From the NCBI GenBank assembly GCA_030015575.1, contig CM057344.1:186761044-186825043 (forward strand): 64,000 nucleotides of DNA, written 5' to 3'. The stretch is from Agapanthus africanus. Taxonomy: Eukaryota; Streptophyta; Magnoliopsida; Asparagales; Amaryllidaceae. A program made the translations under genes and the position numbers. Shown here piece by piece: positions 35,731 to 49,623 of this stretch; position 1 is the first letter of the stretch, and every line of letters starts with the position of its first letter. Below the pieces are notes generated by a model. It was not told the origin of the DNA, made no database searches, and saw nothing but the letters and a program-made list of their open reading frames with translations.

Positions 35731-38700
35731 ATGACAGGATTTAAGCTTCTACTAGAGAAAAATAAACTGAATGGGACCAATTATAAACACCGGCTGAGGA
35801 ACATTAACATTGCCTTGACATATGATAAGGTATCATATGTCGTCACGGCCCCAGCACCGCCCGTCCCAGGTCCTAAATCTTCAGTTGCGGATAGGGAAAT
35901 CCACAAGATATGAGACGCTGATTGTGCCACGGCCAAATGCCTCACGCTTGTATCGATGGATAACACACATCAAAAGCAGCACGAGCAGATGGATGTCCAA
36001 TCCATCTTTTTCCATACAAAAGAGTTGTATGGGGAGCAATCTCGTGTCCTATGATACGAAGCATCTAGAAAGCTGTTTCATATGCGGATGGCTCTTGGGA
36101 TACCAGTAGGTGACCATGTTCTGAAGATAACTCTTATAGAAGAACTTGAGGACCTCGGATGGACAATTAAGAATGAACAATATATTGATATTGTTTTACA
36201 GTCTCTCCCCCTACCTTTGCTCAATTTGTAGTCAACTTCAACATGCACAACATGGAGAAGTCACTACCTGAACTTCTCAATATGTTGAGAAGTGCAGAGA
36301 GCACGCTCAAAGCAGTGAAGACTCCTGCTTTGATTGCTGGGCCATCTTCCTCCTCTCGTCCGAAAGCCAAAGCCAAGGCCAAGGGAAAGATGAAGAAGAA
36401 ACCCACCAAACCTAGAGGTGGAGTTAAAAAGGCTAAGAGGAAACACAAGTCCACGGCTGGGGAATCGGGAAAAGGAGAATGTTTTTACTGCCACAAAGCG
36501 GGACACTGGAAGCGCAACTGTACTGGGTACTTGGATTTCATGAAGAAGAAGCATGGTGATACTTCCGCTTCAGGTGTGTTTGTGACAGAAAACTGTTTTT
36601 CTATAAACTCTGCTTCCTGGGTATTAGATATCGGTTCAGGTTCTCACATTTGCAATTCCATGCAGAGGCTGAGAAATAGCAAAGTTTTGAAGACAGGTGA
36701 CCATACTCTTCGGGTTGGAAATGGTTCCAATGTACATGCGGTTTCAGTGGGAGAGTATCACCTGGGGTTGCCGTCAGGGTGTATATTGGTTTTGTACCCA
36801 TGTTATTATGTACCTAGTATGCTTTGTAATATAATATTCGTTTCTTTGTTAGACAATGAAGGATATAATTTTGTATTGCAGAATAATGTTATGAACATTA
36901 ACCTGAATCAAATGTTGGTTGTGTATGATACACTTAATAACGGGATATACGTCCTAAATCAACGCACAGTTTTCAGCATACAACACAATAATAGAAGAAA
37001 ACTTTCAGAAATAAATGAAGCTTTTCTTTGGTATTGTAGACTTGGTCATATTAACGAAACAAGACTAAACAAGTTACACAAAGATGGATATTTTAACCCT
37101 TTTGAATATAAATCTTATGCAACTTGCCAGTCTTGTATCAAGGGTAAAATGACCAAAACTCCGTTTACAGGACACAGAGAAAGAGCTACCGAGCTCTTAA
37201 GCCTCATATATAGTGATATATGCGGGCCAATGTGTACACAGGCTAGGGACGGTTTTTCTTACTTCATATCTTTTACTGATAATTTCTCAAGATTCAGTCA
37301 TGTGTTTTATTAAAGTATAAGTCTGAAGCTTTCGATAAATTCACTGAGTACAAACTTGAAGTAGAAAAACAATCCGGATTGAGTATCAAGATGCTTCGAT
37401 CAGATCGAGGTGGTGAGTACCTCAGTACAGAGTTTGCAGACTTTCTAAAAGAGAATGGGATTCTCTCTCAGCTCAATCCGCCTTACACACCACAGCACAA
37501 CGGTGTGTCAGAACGTCGGAATCGGACCCTATTAGATATGGTTCGTTCCATGATGAGTGATGCTGAGTTACCTGTCTCATTTTGGGGACATGCATTGGAG
37601 ACTGCAGCATTTCTATTGAACAGGGTTCCAACCAAAACCGTGTCTACCACACCATATGAGATATGACATGGGAAGAGACCATCTCTTAAACGAGTTAAGA
37701 TTTGGGATTGTCCGGCCTATGTCAAATAGCAAAATCTGGACAAACTCGGGACACGGTCAATCATGTGTAAGTTTGTGGGATATCCGAAGAACTCATATGG
37801 ATATCTATTCTACCACAAGGAGGAACAAAAGGTGTTTGTTTCTCAGTATGCCACATTTTTAGAAAAAGAAATTTTTACAAATGATACAGATGGCAATGTG
37901 GTAGATCTAGAAGAGGTTCTAGAAACAAAAGTTATGAATGACGACTTGGTTGAACCGGCTGTTGCAACAGAAACAAATGAACCTCAACCACTCCGTAGAT
38001 CTGGTAGGACTTCTCGCCTACCGGAAAGATACTACGGTTTTCTCATTGAAGATGATAGAGAAGATTGCATCATGGAGGATGATGATCCTACCAGTTTTCA
38101 GCAAGCTATCACGAGTGGAGACTCTGTGAAGTGGCTGGATGCCATGAGATCAGAAATAGAGTCTATGTACACCAACAAAGTATGGACTTTGGACGTTGTA
38201 CCCTCTGGGGTAAAACCCATAGGGTGCAAATGGATCTTTAAAAAAAAGATTGGTGTAGATGGGCAAGTGGAGACTTATAAGGCAAGAATTATGGCGAAAC
38301 GATTTCGTCAAAGACCAGGTCTAGACTATGACGAAACCTTTTCTCCCGTAGTTATGCTTAAATCCATTCGGATCCTACTTGCTATTGTTGCTCACTACGA
38401 CTATGAAATCTGGCAGATGGACGTTAAAACTGCATTTCTAAATGGTGATTTAGAAAAATGCGTTTATATGGATCAGCCAGAGGGCTTCGTTGACAGTGGG
38501 AGCAGCGGGAAAGCATGTAAATTGCTTAAATCCATTTATGGATTAAAGCAGGTATCACAGAGTTGGAACATCTGTTTTGATGATGTTATCAAAGAGTTTG
38601 ATTTCATCAAAAATCCAGATGAATCTTGTGTTTATAAGAAAGCTGTAGGGAGAGCTGTCATATTTCTCGTATTGTACGTGGATGACATTCTTCTGATAGG

Positions 38701-39660
38701 AAATGATATTCCTATGCTACAGTCGGTCAAATCATTCTTATCACAAAGGTTCTCCATAAAGGACCTGGATGATGCCACGTACATATTGGGCATTCGGATC
38801 TATAGGGATAGATCCAAAGGGTTACTGGGATTGTCCCAAACCAGGTACATCAACACCATCCTAAAGAGGTTTAGTATGGAAGACTTCAAGCGTGGTGCCT
38901 TACCCGCTTGCCATGGAGGCACTCTCTCCAAGGACTTTTGCCCAAAGACCGATGAAGAGAGAGCTTGCATGAGCATTATACCCTATACTTCAGCCGTAGG
39001 ATCTATAATGTATGCCATGTTGTGTACGCGTCCTGATGTAGCTTATGCACTAGGTGTAGTAAGCAGGTATCAGTCTAAATCAGGAGAGAACCACTGGTAG
39101 ATGTGAAGAACATTCTTAACTACTTGCGAAGGACTAAAGAATTGTTTTTGGTGTATGGTAACGAAGATCTCCAAATGGAGGCCTTTACCGATTCAAGCTT
39201 CCAGAGTGATGAGGACGACAACAAATCTATCTCTGGGTTTGTATTTACCCTCAATGGAGGGGCGGTGAGTTGGAAGAGTTCCAAACAGGACACCATTGCA
39301 GACTCTACGATAGAAGCTGAGTACATTGCTGCAAATGATGCTGCAAAGGAAGCAGTCTGGATGAGGAAGTTCGTCTCGGAGTTAGGAATGGTTCCAACCA
39401 TTATTGATCCAATACCATTATATTGTGATAATAATGGGGCTATGGAGTTACCCAAGGAGCCCAGGTCCCATCAGCGGTCCAGACATATCCTGGGGCGATA
39501 TCATCTGATCCGGGAGATAGTTGATCGCCGTGAGATCGAGATTCAGCGAGTAGATACAAAGAATAACACCGCGGATCCACTCACTAAGACCCTCCCTCAG
39601 CCGCAGCATGAGCAAATTTTTAAGATGTTGGGTATGAGATACGCCAATAACTGGCCTTAG
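35731..39660 (+). pseudogene. Copia-4 gag-pol region
   Basis: In order: an N-terminal gag part (UBN2-type, NGTNYKHRLRNINIALT near 35770), a basic stretch and a CCHC zinc knuckle CFYCHKAGHWKRNC (36477-36520), and protease (near 36620). Integrase has a zinc-binding part near 37030-37140 and a core with SDRGGEYLST near 37400. Reverse transcriptase is at 38100-38800 and RNase H at 39170-39580. Unlike Copia-5 and Copia-3 it retains the main gag domain. The frame is broken in roughly six to eight places. Confidence 0.92.
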
Positions 39661-39674
39661 TGCAAGTGGGAGAT

Positions 39675-41803
39675 TGTTGGACATATGTATGCCCTAGAGG
39701 CCATTATTTGATAGTGGATGTATTTATACATGTGTATGTGTGTGTGTATTCAGAGGACTTTCTTGCTCGACATGATAGTATGCTATCTGGTTACTCTTTA
39801 TCTGACATGTTTACTTGATCATGCTTTTATTCATTTGTACATGTTGATAAAGCCCTCAGGATATTTGCTTGACTGCTGTGATTGCGATGCATATCATACT
39901 AGTGGGACATATGTAGTTTATAAGCATATCCTGAAATGTCCTTAGTCGTTGGTGTATCGAGACGGGGCATCGATATTCCAGAGTAGACTAGCGTATATAA
40001 TACTGGACCCATGAGATGGGCGGTGGATGATCCCACATACATTGGTGTTTGACACCGAGATTGTATACGGGTGCTCAGTGGAGACTGGGTACACTGGACG
40101 GACTCGCCGAGAACTCCTATAAGGTATTATATCTATCGTCGGATAGCAGTTCTCAGGTGACACTGGTACAAGTTAGTCTGTAGACCCGAGATCGTCATAG
40201 AGTCTCATGTGTTCTCCCACTGTGCTTTGATTTCTACCCTACCACGGCTCTACTGAGTCGTGCAAACAGGTGGCTTTTGGGTACAGTCCCGAGACATGTG
40301 GAAACAATGAGCGATAGGAGGGGTTTCGTCTCTCCCGGTATTGAGGGTTGATGTTGTGCTGTGCTCGATTGGCTATATCAGCAAATCCCTGGCCAGGGCT
40401 GATGAGATTTACTGATAAGTGTTATCGGTAGTTTCTCGAACTGTTATAGGCCATACATCGACATAACTTATTGAGTTATTGGGGTCGATGATACCATCCC
40501 TAGACTCGATATGCAGCATATCTGACGAAGATACCGGACTGTACGATAAGTGTTACGGGTTGGATCGATAGGAGTTTTGACAGGTTCCTTTGTTTTTCTT
40601 CTGCTCGCTCAAATACCCGGGTGGCCATTACGTTTAGCTGATCGCTAGCGACTTATGGGTGTTTGATATGATCATCGTCTACTGCCGGCGTATTGACGAG
40701 TCTTAGAGTCCCACAAAAGGGTTACCTAGCTCAGGCGAAAGGATGTGGGGTGCATATGGTGATATGCACGCATGCCTGATTAAATGCGTGTATATGAATA
40801 CCGCATTATAATCTGGCATTTTCTTTTGGTCGGGTCATATGTGATATGACCGGTATATTAAATCAATTGTTGATTTAATATTAATGACCATTAGTCTTTT
40901 CACTTACAACCTTTTCTTTATTTATTGTATGCATGAATGTATGTATGTACATATGTTGATGTGTATGCACACATGCATGCATACATGTCTCTTGGTGATG
41001 ATACATTAGAGTTGGCTATGCAAGAATCTAATGGTTTAGATATTTATTTATTTTGATTATTGATTAAAAAATTAATTAGGATTATATCATGGTTGCTTTG
41101 TTTCTACACGCTTCCATTGTTGATTTTGACTTGAACCATGGTTAGATTACTAATCATGGTTAAGTGTAGAGATTAAACCATGGTTTAATCTCTACACTTA
41201 ACCATGATTTAATCTCTACACTCATTCCTTAACCAATTACCAAAATATCTAGATATTTTACAACCATGGTCATGAGTGAGTAGACTCTCTCATATATTGA
41301 TTATTCTTTCTATTATTGGCATAAGAATTTTATCTTAAGCTTGCTTAGCCTTCTCCTTCTTCTTCCTCCTCCAAAGCTTACTACCTTCATAAAAGTGAGT
41401 CAAGGAGATAAAAAGAAAAGATTTTTAAGTGAAATCCAAACTCACATCATCAATCTACACTAGTTTAGCCCACTAGTTTAGGTTGTTTTGAATCACTTCT
41501 ACTTGTTCTAGTGAAGCAAGGAGCTTGAGCCAAGGTACTCCACGGTGGATCATCGTGGACAACGAAGGACTCAAGCGGACCCGTCCAAACACCGAGTTGA
41601 ACCAAGGAGTCTAGCAAGGAGGTATACAAAGGTTGTATTTACTTTCACTTAGTGTTAGATTCTTGTTATAATATGGGATACTATTTTTGTTACTCTAAAC
41701 ATCTAGTTTGATCCTAAGTTAGTTTGCTTAGCACCCTAAAAGATTTAATTGTAGCATGTTTGATGCAAGACAAACCCTTATGTGGTGCTATGCAAACCCA
41801 ACA
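39675..41803 (+). repeat. Copia-4 3' LTR
   Basis: 2,129 bp, TGTTGG...CCAACA, preceded by AAGTGGGAGAT (polypurine tract, 39664-39674) and followed by the CAAGA duplication at 41804-41808. Confidence 0.95.
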
Positions 41804-41808
41804 CAAGA

Positions 41809-44800
41809 TGTGTCTGGATTTCTGATAGGACCGTGGTTCTTTCGCTAAAGTTATATCCTCATTGTTATCGCAATACAAAGGTATCGGATCAACAATGAAC
41901 AGAACCACCTCAAGTTCGGTAATGAACTTCTTCATCCAGACCACTTCTTTTGCAGTATCGTTTGCAGCAATGTATTCAGTCTCCATCGTCGAGTCTGCGA
42001 CGGTGTCCTGTTTGGAGCTCTTCTAACACACTGCCCCTCTACTGAGGGTAAACACAAAACCCGAGACAAACTTATTGTCATCCTTATCACTCTGGAAGAT
42101 TGAGTCGGTAAAAGACTCGACCTTATGGTCTCCATTACCGTATATCAAGAACATATTCTTAGTTCTTCTCAGATACTTGAAAATGGTCTTCACAACTGTC
42201 CAATGATTCTCATCCGGGTTCGACTGATACCGGCTCACCACACTAAGCACGTATGCTACATCTGGTTTGGTCCACAGTATCACATATATTATAGAGCCTA
42301 CCGCCGAAGCGTAGGGTATAGTGCTCATGCGAACTCTCTCCTCATCGGTCTTGGAAGACATCTCTTTAGAAAGGATGATTCCGTGCAATATGGAAATATT
42401 ACCACGCTTGGAATCTTCCATACTAAATCTCTTTAATATGGTCTCTATGTGCATGGATTGTGAAAGTCCTAACAATATTTTGGATCTATCTCTCTAGATC
42501 TTAATCCCCATAATATGGGAGGCATCATCCAGGTCCTTCATGAAGAACTTTTGTGATAAGAACAGCTTGACCGATTGCAGCATTGGAATGTCATTTCCTA
42601 TCAAGAGAATGTCATCCACGTACAGGACGAGGAATACAACAGTTTTCCCTACAATCTTTTTGTAGATACATGGTTCATCTTCGTTTTTTATGAAGTCAAA
42701 TTTCTTGACTGTCTAATCAAAATAGATGTTCCAGCTCCGCGACGCTTGCTTTAATCAATAAATGGATTTAAACAACTTGCACACCTCCCCACTGCTCCCA
42801 CTGTTTACGAATCCCTCCGGTTGATCCATATAAACGCTCTTTTCTAAACTTCCATTTAGAAAGGCCTTTTTTACGTCCATCTTCCAGATATCATAGTCAT
42901 GGTAGGCAGCAATAGCAAGTAGGATCCGAATGGATTTCAATATAGGCACTGGAGAAAAGGTTTCGTCATAGTCCACTCCTAGTTTTTGACGAAAACCTTT
43001 TACAACAAGTCTAGCCTTATAGGTTTCCATATGTCCATCTGCACCAATCTTCTTTTTGAAAATCCACTTGCATCCAACGGGTTTTATCCCAGGAGGAGTA
43101 ACATCCAAAGTCCAAACTTTGTTAGTGTACATGGACTCCATTTGGGATTGCATAGTTTCAAACCATTTTACAAAGTTCCCACTGTTAATGGCCTGCTTAT
43201 AACTAGTAGGATCATCTTCTTCCAAGATACAATTCTCTCGATCCCCATCTATAAGAAAACCATAGTATCTCTCGAACGGACGAGAAATCCTACTAGATCT
43301 GCGGAGTGGTTGAGATTCGCCCAGGATTATTGAATCCTCCGGTTCCACCAATTCTTCAGTCATAGTTTGTACTTCTGAAATTTCACCCACTTCTAGCGTG
43401 CTCCCATTAATTTCTATTGCAAAAAATTCTCTTTCCATAAAGATGGCGTGGCGAGACACAAACACTTTCTGTTCCTCAGTATGGTAGAACAGATATCTAA
43501 GCGAATTCTTAGGATATCCCACAAACTTGCAAAAAATCGACCGTGCCTCTAGTTTATCCGGATTTTGTTTTTTAATATAAGCCGGACAACCCTATATCTT
43601 AATGAATTTAAGACATGGTTTCTTACCACTCCATATTTCATATGAGTTTTAGACACAGATTTGGACGGTACTTGATTTAATAAGTATGCCGCTGTCTGAA
43701 ACGCATGTCCCCAAAATGAAAGAGGAAGATCAGCACTACTCATCATGGAGCGAACCATGTCCAATAGGGTACGGTTCATCCGTTCTGATACATCATTGTG
43801 CTATGGTGTATACGGAGAAGTAAGCTGAGAGAGAATACCATTCTCTTTTAGAAAATCATGAAATTCCGTACTTATGTACTCCCCTCCTCAATCAGATTGA
43901 AGGATTTTAATAGTTTTTTCTGTCCGGTTCTCTACTTCGCTCTTATATTTCTTGAATTTCTCAAAAACTTCATATTTGTGTTTCAAAAGGTACATATATC
44001 CGAATTTAGAGAGATCATCAGTGAATGTAATGAAGTACGAGAACCCACCCCTCGCATGTATAGACATCGGGCCATATACATCACTGTGTATGAGTCCCAA
44101 GAGCTCTATAGCTCTTTCTCTGTGTCCGGTGAACGGAGATTTGGTTATCTTTCCTTTGAGACATGATTGGCAAGTTTCATAAGATGAAAATACGAACGAA
44201 TTCAGATATCCATCCTTATGCAACTTACCTAGTCTTTTCTCACCGATATGACCAAGTCTACAATGCCACAAGTAGATTTCATTCGTATCTGAACTCTTTA
44301 TGTTGCGTGTGTTTTGTATATTGAAGACTGTGTTTTGATTTAGAACGTAGATACCATTACACAGTGTACCTTCGGCAACCAATACCTGATTAAGGTAAAT
44401 GTTCATGATATTTCTATCTAGAACAAACTTATATTCATTTTTATCAAGTAAAGAAACTGATATGATGTTCGAGAGCATGGAAGGTACATAGTAACAATTG
44501 TTCAAAACCATAGTATTGCCGCTTGGCAATACTAGATGATATTCACCGACGGCAGCAGCACTAACCTATGCTCCTTTCCCTACTCTAAGGGGCATATCAC
44601 CCGGTCCAACCATTCTACTTTTTCTCAGTCCTTATAATAAATTACAGATATGAGATCATGACCCAGTATCTAGTACCCAGGAGGTAGGGTTGACCGAAAA
44701 ATAGTTTTCAATAACAAATACATCCGTAGAAGATGTATTAGAATGCTTCTCCTTCAATAGAGTTATCTGGAATTCCTTATAGTCCTATTTCCCTTACCCA

Positions 44801-44900
44801 TACTCGTGACAGTTGTCACAAGTTAAAGCCGACCCGACGTTTCCTAGTCCTGTGTAACAAGTTGGTCCGGTCAAGTCAAACATTTTATTATCTTGATTAG
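41809..44900 (-). pseudogene. Copia-3 pol region
   Basis: Read on the minus strand: zinc-knuckle and protease traces (about 44900-44650), and integrase zinc-binding and core regions (about 44530-43780, with LWHCRLGH and CQSC). Reverse transcriptase lies at about 43300-42480 (KMDVKKAFLNG, DQPEGFV), and RNase H runs from about 42130 to the Copia-4 insertion. As in Copia-5, the leader joins almost directly to the zinc-knuckle region and the main gag domain is absent. Many lesions break the frame. Confidence 0.9.
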
Positions 44901-44919
44901 GACGTGAAATGGTTGCTAC

Positions 44920-47274
44920 CTGGAGAGAGAGAGAAAAGAAACACTCGGCGTGCGTTCTTGCAAGATTAGATTGATTATTAGTTTATCTAATCAGGATGAC
45001 TCCCACTGTTTCCTCGAATTTTCCTTCAAATCTTTAAAAGGAAAACTAGTCGGGATCATTCACACATTATAAATTCGCTAACTGTTCAGCCAGGTAAGTG
45101 TTGGTATTCCGAGAGAGGTTCCCCGTGCTCTCGCACGGACCTAATTAAAATAAAACTCGTTTCCACAGAGGCGTAGCCTAGTTAACACTTTTCTAGACAC
45201 CTAATAGGTTAGCTAATTGTGAAGTGAAAAATATCTCTCAAGAGTAATCCTATTCATCAGTGCGATCGGGATCCAATTATCATCGTGTGATAACCTAGAT
45301 GGAAGCTACTCTGGTCACCACACTCCAGAAGGTATGCAACACTAGCAAGTTTCATGTATATTTAAAACTCCCGATGTGGTTTTTACCCTTAGGATCCAAA
45401 TGACCTTAACGAATAATCAACGAATCAAAAGGTCCTAATCAAGTTCAACCCGTCATTATCCAAGATTGCATTGGACCCGCCCGCATGACCCTTGACGAAT
45501 GATCAACAAAGTCACACGACCATCCTAACCAATCGTATTTATTTATACTACAGACAATTATTACTTAGCTACCGTACACTACGCCTTGACGAATACTAAG
45601 TAGTAATTATCTGAAACGACGGAGGGTTACGGATAGATTTTTGGCGAAAAACTTTTTAACGTAATGAACTTGATATCATCGAAGGAACCGAGTAGTTTTG
45701 AAAAGGAGTGGTTTAGGCTCCGCTTTTGATAACTAATGGTTTTGAAGAAAACCGAGTAATCTATAATAGCATAAACTTTTGCTCAAGAGGTCACTCCCCG
45801 TAAAGAGATCTAGACTCTTGCCTCCTCGAATGAGGTGCTGGATATTCCTAACAGAATACAACTATGCAAAGCGAAAGAGTAGGACTATAGTTTTTCAAAA
45901 TTTGTTCCAACTTCTTTTAGGTTTCTTTTTCTTGCATTAATCAAAATCAATGCGATCTCATCAATTAATTCCTATCACACCAGAAAAGAACGAAAATAAA
46001 ATGTATGTATATGCCATCCGCATTCACCACGAGGCCCCGTCATGCACCGTTAGATTACTTAACTACCGAATGAACGTGAGTAGGACTTGCGCGGATGCAA
46101 AACATATACAACATCCACTAGTATATATAAATATATATATATAACCATTCGTCCCAGATATGATTTAAGCAACATCACATAACAACAATAAGCAACATGG
46201 AATAACGGATAATCTTGGAGCCTCGGGTTTCATTTGAGCCGCAAATGAGACCCGACGTTCCCGGTCGTGTGGATAGCCCGTGCAATGAAAAACCTAGACC
46301 CCTACGAGCGCGGTAAGTTACCCGCCAATCCCGGAATTGAGGCAACCCCAATCAACAGAGTGAATGGGCCTCCCAACACGGAATCTGGAAACTTGAGCAC
46401 CCCTCCATGGGTCGTCCTATACCCCTACGAGTGCGGAGAATAGCCTGTCAATTCTAGAGTAAGGCCCCCTCCGCCTCAACGCCATGAAATGCGGGCCCGT
46501 TGCCCTCAAAAACCTGACTATTCGAGCATTCCTCCACGGTGTAATCCTAGTACAGAAAAGAAATATATATTTACAACGGTGACATCGACCTCAACCCGGT
46601 CGTGCCCCAATAAAAGAATATACAATCTGGCAGAAACGGCAGTCCACGTGTCGAACACTCGCCCCACAATAATAAATATACAAATGAATCAACACTGTAC
46701 ATCCACCATTGCACTATAGGCTATCCACCACGATAATTCATCCACAACATCGGTGCAACACAGAATATCAACGTGAATATCATGTTCGTAAACACGTCTG
46801 ATTGTACATATAGCAATTAGTCGGGTTATACCGCTCAATGGTATTCACGGTCGCAGAAACAAATTCACAGAAAAGCAAGAATTTAGAATTTCGATCGATC
46901 AAACTTTCCGCATTTACCCCCATATACAAACCGGTACACAAACAATTCAGGGTAAAAAATAAATGTACCAAAAATCACATTTGCATGAACTTGAACCCCT
47001 GAAAAAGTTTGGAGCACAGTTGCCACAATTAGGCTGCGTGTCTGCGGCTAAATGACCTATTTGGCCACGGATTAGCCGTCCAATTTGGTGATCAAGTGCT
47101 CAAAAAATTTTCTTGGCTCTGAAAAAGCCTGCACGTATTTTTAAAGTCACTGAAAATATTTTTTGAACATATTTCAAATTCGAACAGAGTAAGGTTTTTG
47201 GAAATGCGATTCGGATAATTTTGTCGATCGAAGTTCTAAATTAGTGCAAATTAGCTAATTAAGATTTATGGACC
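44920..47274 (-). other. Copia-3 untranslated leader with stem-loops
   Basis: About 2.35 kb, homologous to the other Copia leaders. On the minus strand the stem-loops lie within 45400-45620. The middle one (45482-45518) has CGTGTGACT pairing with GGTCATGCG over nine positions, a TTG bulge, and a TTGAT/GTCAA apical stem with a CATTC loop. The one nearest the LTR has lost most of its apical stem. Confidence 0.75.
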
Positions 47275-47287
47275 GGCTCTGATACCA
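47275..47287 (-). other. Primer binding site of Copia-3
   Basis: The minus strand reads TGGTATCAGAGCC directly against the LTR end at 47288. Confidence 0.92.
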
Positions 47288-49524
47288 TGTTGGGTTTTCT
47301 TGCGTCCTGGCCGTCTACCGCGGCCGTTGCGGAACGAAAAACTTTCACTTTTTGAAATCCGGCGTTAGAAAACACTACCTAGAATTTAACCATACATTGA
47401 AACTAGCTAGCTAAAGAGATCTAGCTACTGTGAAAAGGAGTTATACCTAAAGACTCGTGTCTTTCGGGTCTTTACTCCATTTTTAAAGCTCTTTAGGTGA
47501 TCTTGATCAAACTTGATGGTCGGCCTTCTCGGTCGTAGATGATCCACCTAAAGGTCCTTGATCCAAGCGCATATCTTTAAAAAGAAGTAAACTAGGCAAA
47601 CTAGTTTGCCAATCTAGCTTGCCTAGTTGATGTGGTGATATTTAGTGGTAATTTTCTACTTCAAAACCCTTGTCTCTCAACACATGAGAATGATAGAGTT
47701 TTGAGTTGAAGATGAAATCAAAAGGAAGAGAAAGAGATAGCTTATTCATTTGCTCTTACTATTCAAGCATGGTTGCATTTTTCTATGAAAAAATAATGCA
47801 TGCTTGATATTTTGTAAAAGAATTAGCCATGCTTTATCTCATGCCTCAAATATCTCCATTCCTCCACCTCATTATCTATTTTCAACAAAATAGAAAAAAT
47901 ACAAGATGAGGTATCATCTTCTAGAAGGTATTTTGTATAAATACAAACTACTTTATACCGTATATACATACCCGTATCCGTACCAAAATACAAATACCCA
48001 AGAGATAGAATAATACCACTAAAATAATACTAGTATTAAATCAATATCCGATTTAATGAACCGGCTTAATCTTAAGCCCGCAAGTATAACTAACCGTCCG
48101 ATCGAAAATCTGGATAACACTAGAATATACATATCGAAATATGTACACGTAAATTATTAAATCAATATATAATTTAATAATCCGGCTTAATCCTATGCCG
48201 GCCAGTAGTATCATTGAATCGGAATCCCGCTCGATCGAAAACCTAGATGACACTAGAATATACACATCGAAATGTGTATATGTAAATTATCAAATAAATA
48301 CCTGATTTAATAAGCCGGCTTAATCTTAAGCCGTCTAGTATTATCATTCGATTGAAACCCTGCACGTATAAACATACGGCCACCACATCATTTCTCCTGA
48401 ATCAGAGAAACCCTCTGTGTGGGACTCTAAAGACTCGACAGTATACTGGCAGTGGGTTTAACCACAAGCAAGTCAGCGACACTAGCTGTACGTAACGGCT
48501 AACCATGTACCTGTTGAAAAGAAGGCCGATGAGCAAGCACATCCGGACCCCTACTGAGCTTATCCGTGACAATCTTCATACAGTCCGGTCTCTTCGTCTA
48601 AGAGTATCGCATACCAGGTCTAGGAGTGATAAACGTCAGACCCCTACTGACCCGATAAGTCATGTCGATTTGGCCCAGGACCAATCCGAGAAACTACTGA
48701 TCTAACCATCAGTAGTTCTCAACTGCCTTAGTCAAGGTCTTATGGTTCTAGCCAACCGGACAAAGTGCGATATCAACTCCCAATATCAAGAGAGAGGAAT
48801 CCCTGATAATCACTTACTGCCTTTATATGGCTCGGGACTGCACCCAACCAAAACCTATTTACACGACTCAATAGAGTCGTTGTAGGGTAGTGATCAAAGT
48901 ATAGTGGGAACTCACACGAGACAAATGATGACCTCGGATCCTAACCTGTACTCATGTCACCTGAGAACTGCTATCTGACGATAGGTACAATACCATCTAG
49001 AGGTTCTCGGCGAGTCCGTCCAGTGTACTCACCCCCGGTGAGCACATGTATACAATCTTAGGTGATCAGACCAATGGTTGTGGGATCAACCACCACCCCT
49101 CGTCGGGGTCTAAAAACGTATACACAAGTCTACTCTGGAGTATCGATGCTCGATTTCGATACTCTTGCGACTTGGGACCTTTAAGGATGTGCTTATAGAC
49201 TACCCGACTCTCACAAGTATGATCGTCATTATAACGCTGGTAGTCAAGCAAAATCCAACGGGATTTATCAACATGTAACCACCATATGTTATATCGAGTA
49301 TAACATATGCATATGTTAAGATAAAATCAAACCATAATAGTATACTACTATATTGAGTCTTTATCAATATATGCAAGCAATATAAAGTATCAATAGAAAG
49401 AAATACACATATCAAGATAAGGACAACGCATAATATACTATATACCACTGAGCAAGATTGTCCTGTACATACATATCCCTAGCATCATATACAATACAGG
49501 CCTCTAGGGCATACATATCCAACA
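47288..49524 (-). repeat. Copia-3 5' LTR
   Basis: 2,237 bp. The minus strand begins TGTTGGATATGTATGCCCTA and ends CCCAACA, the same end pattern as Copia-4. Related to the Copia-1 LTR. An internal segment with CCGGCTTAA...TAAGCCG is repeated about three times (48055-48340). Confidence 0.9.
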
Positions 49525-49623
49525 GAATGGACTATTGGCTCTACATCTGGTAAAAACAAAGCATACACCTGTGTAAACAAAATGTAATCTCAAAAAATGG
49601 CTTAAAGATAACATTCATACAAT

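Larger units (their letters stand above)
13796..41803 (+). mobile_element. Copia-4: near full-length Ty1/Copia element with GAG-1 inserted in its 5' LTR
   Basis: A plus-strand element. The 5' LTR is in two pieces (13796-14320 and 32058-33673), followed by the primer binding site 33675-33687, leader to about 35728, gag-pol 35731-39660, polypurine tract near 39664-39674 and 3' LTR 39675-41803. Ends are TGTTGG...CCAACA, and the target duplication CAAGA is at 13791-13795 and 41804-41808. Without GAG-1 the element is about 10.3 kb. The coding region is broken by roughly six to eight lesions. In a 550-bp sample the LTRs differ by about 5.5%, so it is a few million years old at usual plant rates. 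Motifs suggest the Tork side of Copia (Angela/TAR-like), which is not tested. Confidence 0.93.
13690..49524 (-). mobile_element. Copia-3: outermost Copia element of the nest, interrupted by Copia-4
   Basis: A minus-strand Copia element present as two blocks, 13690-13795 (end of RNase H) and 41804-49524 (RNase H to 5' LTR). They are separated by the Copia-4 insertion with target duplication CAAGA. Parts on the right block, from right to left, are the 5' LTR 47288-49524, primer binding site 47275-47287, leader about 44920-47274 and pol 41809-44900. The far 3' end, including the 3' LTR, is missing: similarity stops at about 13690 beside a (TA)n tract. Pol is broken by roughly ten lesions. Age cannot be read from LTRs because only one remains; it must predate Copia-4. 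Confidence 0.9.
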
